DNA of 64,000 nucleotides, taken from NCBI GenBank assembly GCA_023419605.1, contig JAEZXR010000053.1, positions 24,826 through 88,825 of the forward strand. The letters run 5' to 3'. Under the pieces are notes generated by a model that saw only the letters and a program-made list of their open reading frames with translations, was not told the origin of the DNA and did not search any database. The translations under genes and the position numbers were made by a program. The stretch's first letter is position 1. Every line of letters begins with the position of its first letter. Source of the DNA: Bacillota bacterium (GTDB taxonomy: Bacteria; Bacillota; Clostridia; Acetivibrionales; JAEZXR01). This document shows, piece by piece, positions 9,104 through 18,231 of this stretch.

Positions 9104-9826
9104 TTACTTCACAGGATAATTCCGCGCACCGAAGATTGCGGTGCCGATCCTTACCATGTTAGCTCCCTCCTCAATGGCAATCTCGTAATCATTGCTCATG
9201 CCCATGGAAAGGTAATCCATATTTATATTATCAATATTTTCCTGCCTTATGTCAATAAATATTTTTTTTAGTTGCCTAAAAACCGGGCGTGTCTCTTCCG
9301 GGTTTTGTACATGCGGTGCAACTGTCATGAGTCCCCTTACCCGCAGGTTCGGATAAACTGCCAGCTGTTTTACAAAGCTTCTGGCTTCTTCAGGTGCTAT
9401 GCCGAACTTTGTTTCTTCTCCAGCTACATTCACCTGAACAAGCACATCCATGGTTCTTCCGGCTTTCGCCGCCCTCTTTTGGATTTCATCTGCAAGATCC
9501 AGCCGATCCAGGGAATGAATCATATGCACCTTGTCAATAATGAATTTCACCTTGTTTGTCTGTAGATGCCCAATCAGATGCCATCTGCATTCCGTATCTA
9601 CAAGAGGGTATTTGTCACAAAGTTCCTGCACCTTATTCTCCCCGAGATCCAACATCCCCGCTTGAAGAGCATGCTGTATTTTCTCTACGCCCTGTGTTTT
9701 TGTTACGGCGATAAGGGTGATATCTTCCAGACTTCTTCCGCTTCTTTCCGCTGCATCCCGTACTTTTTTACGAATCCTTACAGCATTTTCTTTAATAAGT
9801 TCCAAATCAATCTCATGTTGGTCCAT
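9104..9826 (-). CDS. YggS/PLPBP-family pyridoxal phosphate protein
   Basis: 240-residue PLP-binding protein with a single alanine-racemase-like barrel and no second domain. The PLP lysine is Lys43 in LIAVTKTQG; WHLIGHLQTNK, GLMTVAPH and LSMGMSNDYEIAI are family blocks. It has no known enzymatic activity; the family controls PLP homeostasis. The ATG overlaps the stop of the HlyD-like gene by one base (TAATG), implying translational coupling within the division cluster. Confidence 0.92.
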   Translation of the reverse strand: MDQHEIDLELIKENAVRIRKKVRDAAERSGRSLEDITLIAVTKTQGVEKIQHALQAGMLDLGENKVQELCDKYPLVDTECRWHLIGHLQTNKVKFIIDKVHMIHSLDRLDLADEIQKRAAKAGRTMDVLVQVNVAGEETKFGIAPEEARSFVKQLAVYPNLRVRGLMTVAPHVQNPEETRPVFRQLKKIFIDIRQENIDNINMDYLSMGMSNDYEIAIEEGANMVRIGTAIFGARNYPVK

Positions 9827-11094
9827 TAATTAATCAACTGCCCTTCCTGAATGTTTTGAGGATTCAGAACATAGGTATCATACAGGTTAACTCCCGGTTT
9901 GCCAGGTTCCGACAGATTACCGATGATTGCAAACTCCTCATTTGAACTAATAACCTTTACCTCTCGAATGGATGCATAATTCAACTTGCTAATAACAATT
10001 TTCGCTGTCTTGGCTTCTGCATTATATTCAAAAAGACTCTTTAAAGGAACCCGAAGTCCTTTACTGGTAGTTTTCACCAGATCAATGTTTATTTTTCTCA
10101 ATGCTGCAGTTTCACTAATACCCTTGTCGATCTTTACAGCCAGAATGCATTTTCCATCTTCTTCGCTGGATTTGAAATAAACTTCTCCGTCAATGGCTTT
10201 ACTAATCTGGTTAATTCTGATTTCCTGTATTTTATCTCCTACCTTGTACTTCTCCGCTTTGGCCTTATCCAATGTCATCACCAGATAAGCTTCAAAATCC
10301 TTAATGACCTTTGCAAAGGGCTTTTCCACTTCTACACTTTTTACGTTGTTATTTTTTCCAGAGTCCTTGACCTTTATGTTATCCAAATCCTTTACGGATA
10401 GGTTTCTTATATTAGAAGGTGTCAGCGTACTTTCCAATCCATCAATAACAAAGGACACGATTCCCGAATACGCCGAAGTAATTTTCCTGGTGTTGGAATT
10501 CACCTGTTCCTGCAACCGTTCCCTATCCTTCATAAGATTATTAATATGAGCATTGGAATTGCTGCCCACACCAAAAATCGAAGCCTTCTTTTGGATCAAC
10601 TGGTCAACTTCTTCTTTTAACTGTTTAACTTTCCCTAGATTGTTGCTGTTACTTTCCAAGGAAATGAGCTTCGCTTTTTGCCCGATCTCATTTTCGATTT
10701 TAAAAATATCCTCTGAAAAAATTTCCCTGTTTTTATTCAGCTCGCTTTGTGCCTTCAGAATATCCATGTCCTTTTGTTTAAGCTCTTCCAACAAGGGCAG
10801 GGAAGAGTCTTTAAGCACCGTCGCAACTACATTTTGACTGGCTACTTTTTCACCTTCATTAATCTCTGTGATACATTTGCCTGCAAAGGGTGATTTCAAT
10901 ACTTCCTCACCTCTGACAATATAAGCATCCGCATTGACCGAATCTTCAATCACTCCCTGCCGAACCACCTCGGTTTCAATCTGTTTGCCATATACCCAAT
11001 GCAGTAATGATGGTATATATAATAGAAGAAACACTGAGATGAGAAGGCTTCCTACTTTGAATTTGGACATCCTTTTGCTTTCTTTTGTTTCCAT
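9826..11094 (-). CDS. HlyD-family membrane fusion-like protein
   Basis: 422 residues with one N-terminal transmembrane segment (about 14-34), then a barrel-sandwich half (VNADAYIVRGEEVLKSPFAGKCITEINEGEKV), a long coiled-coil hairpin (about 100-205) and the returning beta domains. This is the plan of periplasmic adaptor proteins of secretion systems, here in a Gram-positive where it would face the outside. No ABC transporter or outer channel is adjacent; instead it is coupled to yggS and the division genes, so a role in division or envelope work is an inference. Start has TGAGG upstream. Confidence 0.75.
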   Translation of the reverse strand: METKESKRMSKFKVGSLLISVFLLLYIPSLLHWVYGKQIETEVVRQGVIEDSVNADAYIVRGEEVLKSPFAGKCITEINEGEKVASQNVVATVLKDSSLPLLEELKQKDMDILKAQSELNKNREIFSEDIFKIENEIGQKAKLISLESNSNNLGKVKQLKEEVDQLIQKKASIFGVGSNSNAHINNLMKDRERLQEQVNSNTRKITSAYSGIVSFVIDGLESTLTPSNIRNLSVKDLDNIKVKDSGKNNNVKSVEVEKPFAKVIKDFEAYLVMTLDKAKAEKYKVGDKIQEIRINQISKAIDGEVYFKSSEEDGKCILAVKIDKGISETAALRKINIDLVKTTSKGLRVPLKSLFEYNAEAKTAKIVISKLNYASIREVKVISSNEEFAIIGNLSEPGKPGVNLYDTYVLNPQNIQEGQLIN

Positions 11095-11120
11095 AATACC
11101 TCAATGCCTCCCAGGTACTT

Positions 11121-12416
11121 TTATCCGATATTTGCAATCCCCTTATCCGCCATCATCTGTATAGCAATCATAACTCCCAGCTTTACATGCTCATAAACCA
11201 ACCCACCCTGCATATAGGCTACATAGGGCGGTTTTATGGGAGCATCTGCACTCAGTTCAATAGAGGACCCTTGTATGAAAGCACCCGCCGCCATAATAAC
11301 AGGGCTGTCATACCCAGGCATATCCCAGGGTTGGGGTGTTACAAAGGCATCTACCGGGGAACCTTTTTGTATACCCTGGCAAAAGGCAATCAGATGATCA
11401 GGATTACCAAACTTTATAGCCTGGATGATATCACTGCGCTTCTCTCCCGGCATGGGTGAAGTCTCAAATCCCAATCTGTCCATAAAAGCTGCGCAAAAAA
11501 CTGCTCCCTTCAAACTCTCCGCCACTACGTGGGGAGCCATGAAAAGCCCCTGGAACATAAGCCTGTTATTTCCCAAAGTAGAGCCAACCTTTTTACCCAA
11601 TCCCGGAGTGGTAAGTCTGTACGCCGCTTTGGCAACATACTCTTCCTTACCTACGATGTAGCCTCCGGTTGGAGCCAGCCCCCCTCCAGGGTTCTTAATC
11701 AATGAACCTGCCGCAAGATCGGCTCCTACTTCAATCGGCTCCTTGTCCTCTACAAATTCACCGTAGCAATTATCAACCATGACGATAATATCGCTTTTTA
11801 TATTCTTGATGAACTTTGCAGCCCGCCCGATGTCATTCACCTTTATGGACGGTCTCCATGCGTACCCTCTGGAGCGCTGAATCAGGACCATTTTCGTACG
11901 TTCATTAATTGCTTTCCGGATCCCATCGAAATCCAGAGAGTGGTCAGGCAGCAACTCAACCTGCCGATATGTAATGCCGAACTCTTTGAGGGACCCGCCG
12001 CCTTCTCCACGAATACCGATAACTTCCTCCAAAGTATCGTAGGGCTTTCCGGAAACAGCCAGCAGTTCATCTCCAGGTCTCAGATTTCCGTACAGGCAAA
12101 GGGCCAATGCCTGGGTTCCTGCTACGATGTTATGCCTGACAAGAGCATCTTCTGCCTTGAAAACATCCGCATACACGGCATCCAACACTTCTCTTCCTCT
12201 ATCGTCATAGCCATATCCCGTAGTCCCCGAAAAGTGCGAATCACTGAGATGATGCTCCTGCATTGCCTTGATAACCTTATATTGGTTATATTCCTTTATA
12301 GAATCAATTTCCTTTATAACTTCGGAAATTTCCTTTTCGACTTCATTTGAAAGCCTGATTACACCCTCTTTTACTCCAAATTGGTTCTGCAACAAGTTCT
12401 GCAAATTAAAATTCAT
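11121..12416 (-). CDS. Methionine gamma-lyase-like PLP protein (YnbB/Alr family)
   Basis: 431-residue PLP enzyme of the Cys/Met metabolism fold, in the subgroup annotated as aluminium-resistance or methionine gamma-lyase-like protein. Asp215 (VMVDNCYGEF) should pair with the pyridine nitrogen and Lys241 (GSLIKNPGGG) should form the Schiff base. The GTTGYGYDDRGRE block at about 64-76 is also characteristic. The true substrate is not settled for this subgroup. It is the promoter-proximal gene of the minus-strand cluster leading to divIVA; GCGAGG precedes the ATG. Confidence 0.85.
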   Translation of the reverse strand: MNFNLQNLLQNQFGVKEGVIRLSNEVEKEISEVIKEIDSIKEYNQYKVIKAMQEHHLSDSHFSGTTGYGYDDRGREVLDAVYADVFKAEDALVRHNIVAGTQALALCLYGNLRPGDELLAVSGKPYDTLEEVIGIRGEGGGSLKEFGITYRQVELLPDHSLDFDGIRKAINERTKMVLIQRSRGYAWRPSIKVNDIGRAAKFIKNIKSDIIVMVDNCYGEFVEDKEPIEVGADLAAGSLIKNPGGGLAPTGGYIVGKEEYVAKAAYRLTTPGLGKKVGSTLGNNRLMFQGLFMAPHVVAESLKGAVFCAAFMDRLGFETSPMPGEKRSDIIQAIKFGNPDHLIAFCQGIQKGSPVDAFVTPQPWDMPGYDSPVIMAAGAFIQGSSIELSADAPIKPPYVAYMQGGLVYEHVKLGVMIAIQMMADKGIANIG

Positions 12417-12780
12417 TTCTGTACCTCGCTATCCTGATGGAATTTACTATAATCTTTCGTTTTTTGACAATCCGCGTTATCTGTAAAAGTTTTTCAAGAA
12501 ACGTTACGAGAGACGGTGAAGTGTCGGTACTTTATACAAATTATACGCTTATTTCATTATTGTACCACAAAATTAGGGCTTGTAAAATAATAACATAGTC
12601 ATGCATTTTGCTCTCCTTCATGGATGCCATGGCAGGCCTGCAAAAAGGAGTATTCAATTATTTTATAGCATCTTGCCAAAGAAGGACATATTATTTCCCA
12701 TATCCTGCCTTGAATTTTGCTTCTTTTTATTATACCATTGATATCGCACCCTTAACGATAAAATTTTATAGGTGGTAGAA
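12417..12780. other. Intergenic region, divergent ynbB-like / rluA
   Basis: 364 bases between divergent genes. Apart from the repeat core at 12604 I see only AT-rich DNA that must hold both promoters; no confident -35/-10 pair or leader structure was found. Confidence 0.6.
12604..12655. repeat. Repeat core (CTTCATGG...GCAAAAA)
   Basis: CATTTTGCT...CTTCATGGATGCCATGGCAGG...GCAAAAAGGAG closely matches the interior of the element at 29646-29732 and resembles the start of the one at 25392. TTTTGC and GCAAAA at the ends can pair. Probably a degenerate copy of the same intergenic family. Confidence 0.5.
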
Positions 12781-13674
12781 ATGAATTTAAAATACATTGT
12801 AGATGATTCTCATGCCGGTAAGGTACTAAAGACAATCCTGAAACACGAACTTGAAATTTCTGAAAGACTTATAAAGAAATTAAAATATGACGGAAAGATT
12901 CTTTGTAATTCAGTACCGGTTTTTGTAAATACCATTGTACAATCAGGAGATGTTATTGAAGTAAACATAGAGTTTACAGAGGAATGTGATGAAGTCATTC
13001 CGGAAGAAATCGAGATCGATATCCTTTACGAAGACGACTATTTGATCGCGCTGAATAAGCAGCCCAATATCGTGGTACATCCTACCTCCAGCCATCCCAG
13101 CGGTACCGTTGCAAACGCAGTTATGCACCATCTTCTGCAAAAGGGTATTTGCCGAAAGGTCCGTCCTGTCAGCCGGTTGGACCGTGATACCACCGGCATC
13201 ATACTCTTTGCCAAAAATCAGTTTGTGCAGGAGTTCCTCATCCGACAGATGAAGGATAAAATCTTTTCCAAGGAGTATATTGGAGTTGTTATGGGCAGCA
13301 TCCCGGATGAAAAAGGCACTATTGACCTGCCCATCGAGCGGAAACCCGGAAGTATCATGCTTCGGCATACAACACCCACAGGAGCCCCCTCCATAACACA
13401 CTATGAGGTATTGGCACGTCTGAATGGCGCTACCTTGTTAAAGTTTAAGCTGGAGACGGGAAGAACCCACCAAATCCGTGTCCACTGTCAAGCCATTGGT
13501 CATCCCTTGATGGGAGATACTCTCTACAGCGATATACCTACCCCATTGATTGACAGGCAAGCGCTGCACTCCCAAAGAGTCCGCTTTCTGCATCCCCACA
13601 GCAGGGAACCTTTTGAACTGATTGCTCCCGTACCGGCGGATATCAGCAATCTTTTAGAAGAACTTAGGCCTTAG
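12781..13674 (+). CDS. RluA-family pseudouridine synthase
   Basis: Isomerises specific uridines of rRNA or tRNA to pseudouridine. About 297 residues: an N-terminal S4 domain (GKVLKTILKHELEISERLIKKL, about 14-70) and the catalytic domain with RLDRDTTG, whose first Asp (about 134) is the nucleophile, then LETGRTHQIRVH and GHPLMGDTLY. Start taken at the ATG at 12781, five bases after AGGTGG; a GTG three codons upstream lies inside that site. Target uridine cannot be told from sequence (RluD/RluC/YlyB-like). Confidence 0.9.
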   Translation: MNLKYIVDDSHAGKVLKTILKHELEISERLIKKLKYDGKILCNSVPVFVNTIVQSGDVIEVNIEFTEECDEVIPEEIEIDILYEDDYLIALNKQPNIVVHPTSSHPSGTVANAVMHHLLQKGICRKVRPVSRLDRDTTGIILFAKNQFVQEFLIRQMKDKIFSKEYIGVVMGSIPDEKGTIDLPIERKPGSIMLRHTTPTGAPSITHYEVLARLNGATLLKFKLETGRTHQIRVHCQAIGHPLMGDTLYSDIPTPLIDRQALHSQRVRFLHPHSREPFELIAPVPADISNLLEELRP

Positions 13675-13874
13675 ACAACCACTTTAACTTTTTCTAATTT
13701 GGCCGGGAAAACCATGGGCAATGTATTTACATAAATTAACAGCGATGCTATTATATATACGAGTTCAGCAGTATGAGTTCAAGTTTGATTTATGCGCTGA
13801 ACAAATCTCTGTTACAGGTAGGAAACAAAATACTATATATGCGCAGCCGCGTTGTTTAATCTGGAGGTAAAACC

Positions 13875-14453
13875 ATGGATATACTAAAGAATAAGTACTC
13901 AATTACCGAATTGAGTGAGTGTCTTAATGTTACAGATCATACATTGCGATATTACGAAAAGGAATTCAATATAAATGTTCCAAAGGACGATCGTGGCAGA
14001 AGATCTTATACCCCGGAGCTGGCAAACCTTATGTTTCAAATAAAGAATATGAGGGATGAAGGCCTTGAAATAAAAGCCATCAAAAAAATTCTTGTTTCAG
14101 AAAACATTCTACTGGAATCTCCACCGATAGTCGTAGAAGAAACGGCAATTGCTGTTCTTCCTGCAATTCGGCCCGGTTCTTCTACCGATCTGTCCGAAAT
14201 AAAAGAGTTTTTCGATGATTTTAAGCAGCAACTTACGCTAAGTGTTTCCAGTGAAGTTACGTCAGCCAGGGATCACATTACCCAGGAGCTAACTAAAACA
14301 AAGCTTGAACTTGGAGCTTGCGTGGAAAACGGAATGAGAAAACTGGAATCCAAAATGGAAAAGCACTTTCAGGAGGTAGACCGTTCTATCGGGCTCTGGA
14401 GAGAACGTAAAAACCGCAGCCTTATTCAAAGACTGTTCAACAGCATAAAATAA
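13875..14453 (+). CDS. MerR-like helix-turn-helix protein
   Basis: 192 residues. The first 75 form a MerR-type DNA-binding domain (YSITELSECLNVTDHTLRYYEKEFNI, then RSYTPELANLMFQIKNMRDEGLEIKAIKKIL). The rest is charged, with a probable coiled coil (about 110-175) and a basic end (RERKNRSLIQRLFNSIK), not a ligand-binding domain. Such proteins are usually annotated only as MerR family or DUF3967-like; the regulon is unknown. Strong GGAGG upstream; a shared terminator separates it from convergent cheR. Confidence 0.75.
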   Translation: MDILKNKYSITELSECLNVTDHTLRYYEKEFNINVPKDDRGRRSYTPELANLMFQIKNMRDEGLEIKAIKKILVSENILLESPPIVVEETAIAVLPAIRPGSSTDLSEIKEFFDDFKQQLTLSVSSEVTSARDHITQELTKTKLELGACVENGMRKLESKMEKHFQEVDRSIGLWRERKNRSLIQRLFNSIK

Positions 14454-14500
14454 TCAAAAGGGGAGTGACAGGAACCTGCCACTCCCCTTTTGATTATTTT
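14447..14500. terminator. Bidirectional terminator, merR-like / cheR
   Basis: Long near-perfect inverted repeat: AAAATAATCAAAAGGGGAGTG pairs with its complement ending CCCCTTTTGATTATTTT. The left arm overlaps the stop codon of the MerR-like gene. Confidence 0.88.
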
Positions 14501-14503
14501 CAA

Positions 14504-15286
14504 CTACTGTATATCCTTCTCCTTCAAATAGAAAAAAGTCCGGAAGGGCTTGAAATTATATCGGTTGCACATAATAATCTGTTCTGTACTGCCGACAAAA
14601 AGAATTCCCTCCTGCTTTAAGGATTTATTAAACTTGCGATAGATCTCCACCTTTGCTTCCTCGGTAAAATAGATCAAAACATTCCGGCAAACAACCAAAT
14701 CCATATCACTAGGGAACTCATCTGCCAGTAGATTCAGTTGTTTAAACTCAACACATCTTTTTATCTCATCCTTCACTCTGAACATTTCGCCTTCTTTTTC
14801 GAAAAATTTCTGTTTAAAGTCCTGAGGAAGATTCTCCACACTCTTATATCCATAAACCCCTGCTTTGGCTTTTGCAATGGCCTCTTTATCAATATCCGTT
14901 GCCAGTACCCGAATACTGCTTAAGGGCATAAAATGGCTCAAAACCATCACGAGAGTATAGGGCTCATCGCCTGTTGAACAAGCAGAGCTCCAGATTTTTA
15001 AAGTTTTACTTTTTGATAGCAGCAAAGGCAATATTTCCTTTTCCAAAACCCTCCACTGTTCAGGATTTCGGTAAAACTCGGATACATTGATTGTCAGGTA
15101 GTTAATAAACTCGTTAAAGAGTATTTTATTCGACTTTATGGTTTTTACATAATCTTCATAGGATGTTATATTGTTTTTTGCGATCAGAGAATCAATTCTC
15201 CGCTTCATTTGCTTTTCCTTATAATACGTGAGATTAATTCCTGTCATCTTGTATATTTCCGTCTTAAAACCCTCATAATCCATCAT
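14504..15286 (-). CDS. cheR: CheR-type protein-glutamate methyltransferase
   Basis: SAM-dependent methylation of receptor glutamates in chemotaxis. 260 residues: N-terminal helical CheR domain (about 1-75), then the methyltransferase domain with IWSSACSTGDEPYTL (SAM binding, about 98-112), VLATDIDKEAI and DLVVCRNVLIYF (VxCRNVLIYF motif). All expected CheR landmarks are present. No other chemotaxis gene is nearby, so it is an orphan locus. AGGAG lies 9 bases before the first ATG. Confidence 0.92.
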   Translation of the reverse strand: MMDYEGFKTEIYKMTGINLTYYKEKQMKRRIDSLIAKNNITSYEDYVKTIKSNKILFNEFINYLTINVSEFYRNPEQWRVLEKEILPLLLSKSKTLKIWSSACSTGDEPYTLVMVLSHFMPLSSIRVLATDIDKEAIAKAKAGVYGYKSVENLPQDFKQKFFEKEGEMFRVKDEIKRCVEFKQLNLLADEFPSDMDLVVCRNVLIYFTEEAKVEIYRKFNKSLKQEGILFVGSTEQIIMCNRYNFKPFRTFFYLKEKDIQ

Positions 15287-15603
15287 CGTATCTAACTCCT
15301 GACTTCGTAGTGTAAATTCAAGAACATTTTAACATAAAGTAAAGTTTAAGTAAACCATCACAAACAGATCTCATTTCATTGTAATGAGGATTATCCCAAT
15401 GTTGTCAGGTTAAGCATCAACCTTCACCCTACGCAGTATAAAAAATACATAAACTAAAATAGGCGTGCCCTATTTGCATGCCTATGGGTCCGTTCATTTA
15501 TTTAGATTGGAATAAATTTTAATGTTTTCTAAGTCTTCCTCGTAGACTGTTAGATTCTTTTGCACAAAAAAACAGAACCCAAAAGGTTCCGTTTTTGCTT
15601 AAA
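15287..15603. other. Intergenic region, cheR upstream / ispH downstream
   Basis: 317 bases. It contains the ispH terminator near 15566 and a small hairpin (ATAGGC...GCCTAT, about 15460-15488). Nothing resembling a known riboswitch was recognised; the rest is unassigned. Confidence 0.55.
15566..15596 (-). terminator. Terminator of the ispH-rpsA operon
   Basis: Stem GGAACC-tttt-GGGTTC followed by a T run on the minus strand, directly past the stop codon. Confidence 0.85.
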
Positions 15604-17643
15604 TTATTGATTTTCATTATTCATAAGTTCGGCCGGCAGTTCAATCCTGTTTGTCATTTCCTCTTTATGCTCGGAAGGAACTTCTTCCCCTGCGGTTTCC
15701 TGCTGCGCCGCATCTTCTTCTTTGTTCTTTACAGGATCAATGGGGTTAACTTCTTTGATGCTCAATCCAATCTTTTTGCTTTCCAGGTTCAGTTCGATTA
15801 CCTTCGCTTCTATTTCCTGCCCTATTTCAAGAACATCAGAAGGTTTTGCAATTCTGACATTGGAAATTTGTGATATATGCACCAAACCGTCAATTCCTTC
15901 TTCCAACTGTACAAAGGCTCCAAAAGGAACGATACGCGCTACCTTACCCTTAACAATATTGCCAACGGCGTATTTCTCTTCTGCATTGTACCATGGATTG
16001 CTCTCTGCCTTTTTAAAGCCCAGGGAGATCCTGCTCTTTTCCTTGTTGAACTCCAATATGGTTACTTCTACCAAATCTCCAATTTTCACTACTTCCGAAG
16101 GATGCTTGATTTTATTCCAGGAAAGTTCGGACACATGGATTAATCCGTCCACTCCACCGATATCAACAAAAGCACCGAAGTCAGTAAGGCTCTTTACTGT
16201 GCCATTGAATTTCTTGCCAACTTCAATGTTTGCCCATACCTGTTCTGACTGCTTTGATTTTTCCTCTTCCAGAATCACTCTTTGTGAACCCACAACCTTC
16301 TTTTTCTGCTTATTCAGCTCAATAATTCTTACTGTTACCGTCTGCTTCAGGAATTCATTCAGGTCCTTAACAAAACGATCGCTGATTTGGGATGCAGGAA
16401 TGAAGATACGCGCTCCATTTGCAGTCGCAATAACGCCGCCATTAACCACATCTACCACTTTTGCTTTTACAGGTGTCTTATTTTCGTAAGCTTCTTCTAT
16501 TTTGGTCCAGCTGTTTATGGCATCAACCTTTTTCTTTGATAACAAGACATTGCCTTCGCCATCATTGACTCTTACAACAAAGGCTTCAACTTCATCTCCA
16601 ACTTTCAGCGACTTCTCCGGTTTGAAATCAGGATCATCTGAAAACTGGTCTACAGGGATCACACCATCGGATTTGAAGCCAAGGTCCACATACACTTCAG
16701 AATTGTTAAAGCCCACAATCCTGCCTTTTACGATTTCCCCACTTCGAATGGAGACATCAAAGCTTTCAAAGGCCTCTTTGAAGCTCATCTCGTTTTCCTG
16801 TTTATTTAATTCACTCATTTTTTGTATAACCTCCTCGATTACCCAATCCGGTGTTGAGGCACCGGCAGTAATCCCTATTTTTTTTATTTTTTTTATATCT
16901 ACCGGCGGTAATTCACCGGATGTTTCCACGGTATGCGTATTGCTGCAATATTTTTTACAGATTTCATACAGCTTTTGCGTGTTGGAACTATCGCTTCCTC
17001 CAAGCACCACCATCATATCCACTTGCCCGGCAATCTCAGCAGCTTCTGACTGACGAGTACTGGTCGCGTTGCATATGGTATCATACCTTATTATGTTTTG
17101 AAATTTTTCATCAAGCAATTCATTGATTGAATTCCATTTTTCTTTTGTTATGGTGGTTTGTGCAACAATACATACTTTTTGCTGCCCAGGTTGAATTTTT
17201 TCTGCATCTTCCCTAGTATTTACAATAAGGGCTGTATTTTCACACCATCCATTTATCCCTATTACTTCGGGATGAGAGCGATCTCCTACGATAATAATCT
17301 GGTATCCTTCCTTATATTTTTCTTCTACCAAATTATGGATTTTTTTAACATAAGGACACGTGGCATCGATGATATCCAATTCTTTGCCTTCCAGTTTATT
17401 GTAAATTTCCGGTGTTACTCCGTGAGCTCGTATTACCATCTTACCACAGATATCTTCTTCATCTGGATCGGTAATAACTTTTACGCCCCGTTCCTTTAAC
17501 TGGCTCACTACCTGTTTATTATGAATGATGGAGCCAAGGGTGTAAATCTGTTTGTCAGACTTTTCAATCAAATCATAAACTGCATTTACAGCCTTGTTAA
17601 CACCGAAACAAAAGCCTGCTGTTTTAGCAACAATAATCTCCAA
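15604..17643 (-). CDS. ispH: IspH - ribosomal protein S1 fusion
   Basis: 679 residues. Residues 1-285 are HMB-PP reductase, the last MEP-pathway step: iron-sulphur ligands Cys12, Cys96 and Cys191, with RAHGVTPEIY, ATCPYV and GITAGASTPDWVI. Four S1 RNA-binding domains follow (about 303-372, 389-457, 475-543, 561-630), then an acidic tail. This fusion is known in Clostridia. The start is TTG at 17643, 8 bases after GGAGG; there is no upstream ATG. At the junction, ATG 16818 (Met276) is in frame and preceded by AGGAGG (16835-16830), so free S1 might be made. Overlaps the end of the cmk-plsC operon. Confidence 0.94.
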   Translation of the reverse strand: MEIIVAKTAGFCFGVNKAVNAVYDLIEKSDKQIYTLGSIIHNKQVVSQLKERGVKVITDPDEEDICGKMVIRAHGVTPEIYNKLEGKELDIIDATCPYVKKIHNLVEEKYKEGYQIIIVGDRSHPEVIGINGWCENTALIVNTREDAEKIQPGQQKVCIVAQTTITKEKWNSINELLDEKFQNIIRYDTICNATSTRQSEAAEIAGQVDMMVVLGGSDSSNTQKLYEICKKYCSNTHTVETSGELPPVDIKKIKKIGITAGASTPDWVIEEVIQKMSELNKQENEMSFKEAFESFDVSIRSGEIVKGRIVGFNNSEVYVDLGFKSDGVIPVDQFSDDPDFKPEKSLKVGDEVEAFVVRVNDGEGNVLLSKKKVDAINSWTKIEEAYENKTPVKAKVVDVVNGGVIATANGARIFIPASQISDRFVKDLNEFLKQTVTVRIIELNKQKKKVVGSQRVILEEEKSKQSEQVWANIEVGKKFNGTVKSLTDFGAFVDIGGVDGLIHVSELSWNKIKHPSEVVKIGDLVEVTILEFNKEKSRISLGFKKAESNPWYNAEEKYAVGNIVKGKVARIVPFGAFVQLEEGIDGLVHISQISNVRIAKPSDVLEIGQEIEAKVIELNLESKKIGLSIKEVNPIDPVKNKEEDAAQQETAGEEVPSEHKEEMTNRIELPAELMNNENQ
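16818..16835 (-). promoter_or_regulatory. Possible internal ribosome site at the IspH/S1 junction
   Basis: AGGAGG at 16835-16830, 11 bases before an in-frame ATG at 16818 whose product would start MSELNKQ and run through all four S1 domains (404 residues). Seen in sequence; use is inferred, since the codons also simply encode Glu-Glu-Val. Confidence 0.45.
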
Positions 17644-18231
17644 TTATTTCTCCTCCAAAAGCGCATAAACCCTTCGCATAATATCCTCACTCAAGTCAGC
17701 TAATTCCTCTGGAGTTAGTTTTTTTTCCGGGTCTGTTTCGATACGGTAAGGTTTGCCTATAACGACCCGTACCTTTGTAAAAAATTTATAGCTGCCGTCA
17801 ACACCCACAGGCAAGATAGGAACTCCTGCATTTACTGCAAACATGGCAGCACCTGCTTTTACCTTGATATTGCCGGGGTCCTTTCCGCGTGTCCGGGTTC
17901 CTTCAGGCAGAATGCCAACAATTTTACCGCTTTTCAAAAGCTTATATACGGTTTTTGCAGCACCGATATCTCCCGTACCTCTTTTAACGGGAAAAGCACC
18001 GACTCCTTTCAAAAACCACGCTACTATGCGAGAGTTGAAAAGTTCCGCCTTTGCCATAAAATGTACCAAGCGTTTGATCTTATATCCAATAAAGAACATG
18101 TCGAGCTGCCCAATATGATTGGCACAGAGTATCACGCCACCTTCTTCAGGTACATTTTCCATTCCTTTTATTTCGACCTTATAAAATATCCCAAAGTAAA
18201 TTTTTAACAGAAACTTTACAATTCGGTCCAT
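17644..18231 (-). CDS. plsC: 1-acyl-glycerol-3-phosphate acyltransferase
   Basis: Membrane-associated enzyme adding the second acyl chain in phosphatidic acid synthesis. 195 residues with an N-terminal hydrophobic stretch, the catalytic NH(x4)D motif (NHIGQLD, 38-44), FPVKRG, and EGTR at 108-111. The ATG overlaps the cmk stop (TAATG) and the ispH start follows directly, giving the clostridial order cmk-plsC-ispH/rpsA. Confidence 0.93.
   Translation of the reverse strand: MDRIVKFLLKIYFGIFYKVEIKGMENVPEEGGVILCANHIGQLDMFFIGYKIKRLVHFMAKAELFNSRIVAWFLKGVGAFPVKRGTGDIGAAKTVYKLLKSGKIVGILPEGTRTRGKDPGNIKVKAGAAMFAVNAGVPILPVGVDGSYKFFTKVRVVIGKPYRIETDPEKKLTPEELADLSEDIMRRVYALLEEK

Noticed and set aside
15722..17053. 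Long plus-strand frames (255 and 183 codons) opposite ispH-rpsA
   Set aside because: They are antisense to a confirmed gene, Ser/Pro/Ile-rich as shadow frames usually are, with no ribosome site.
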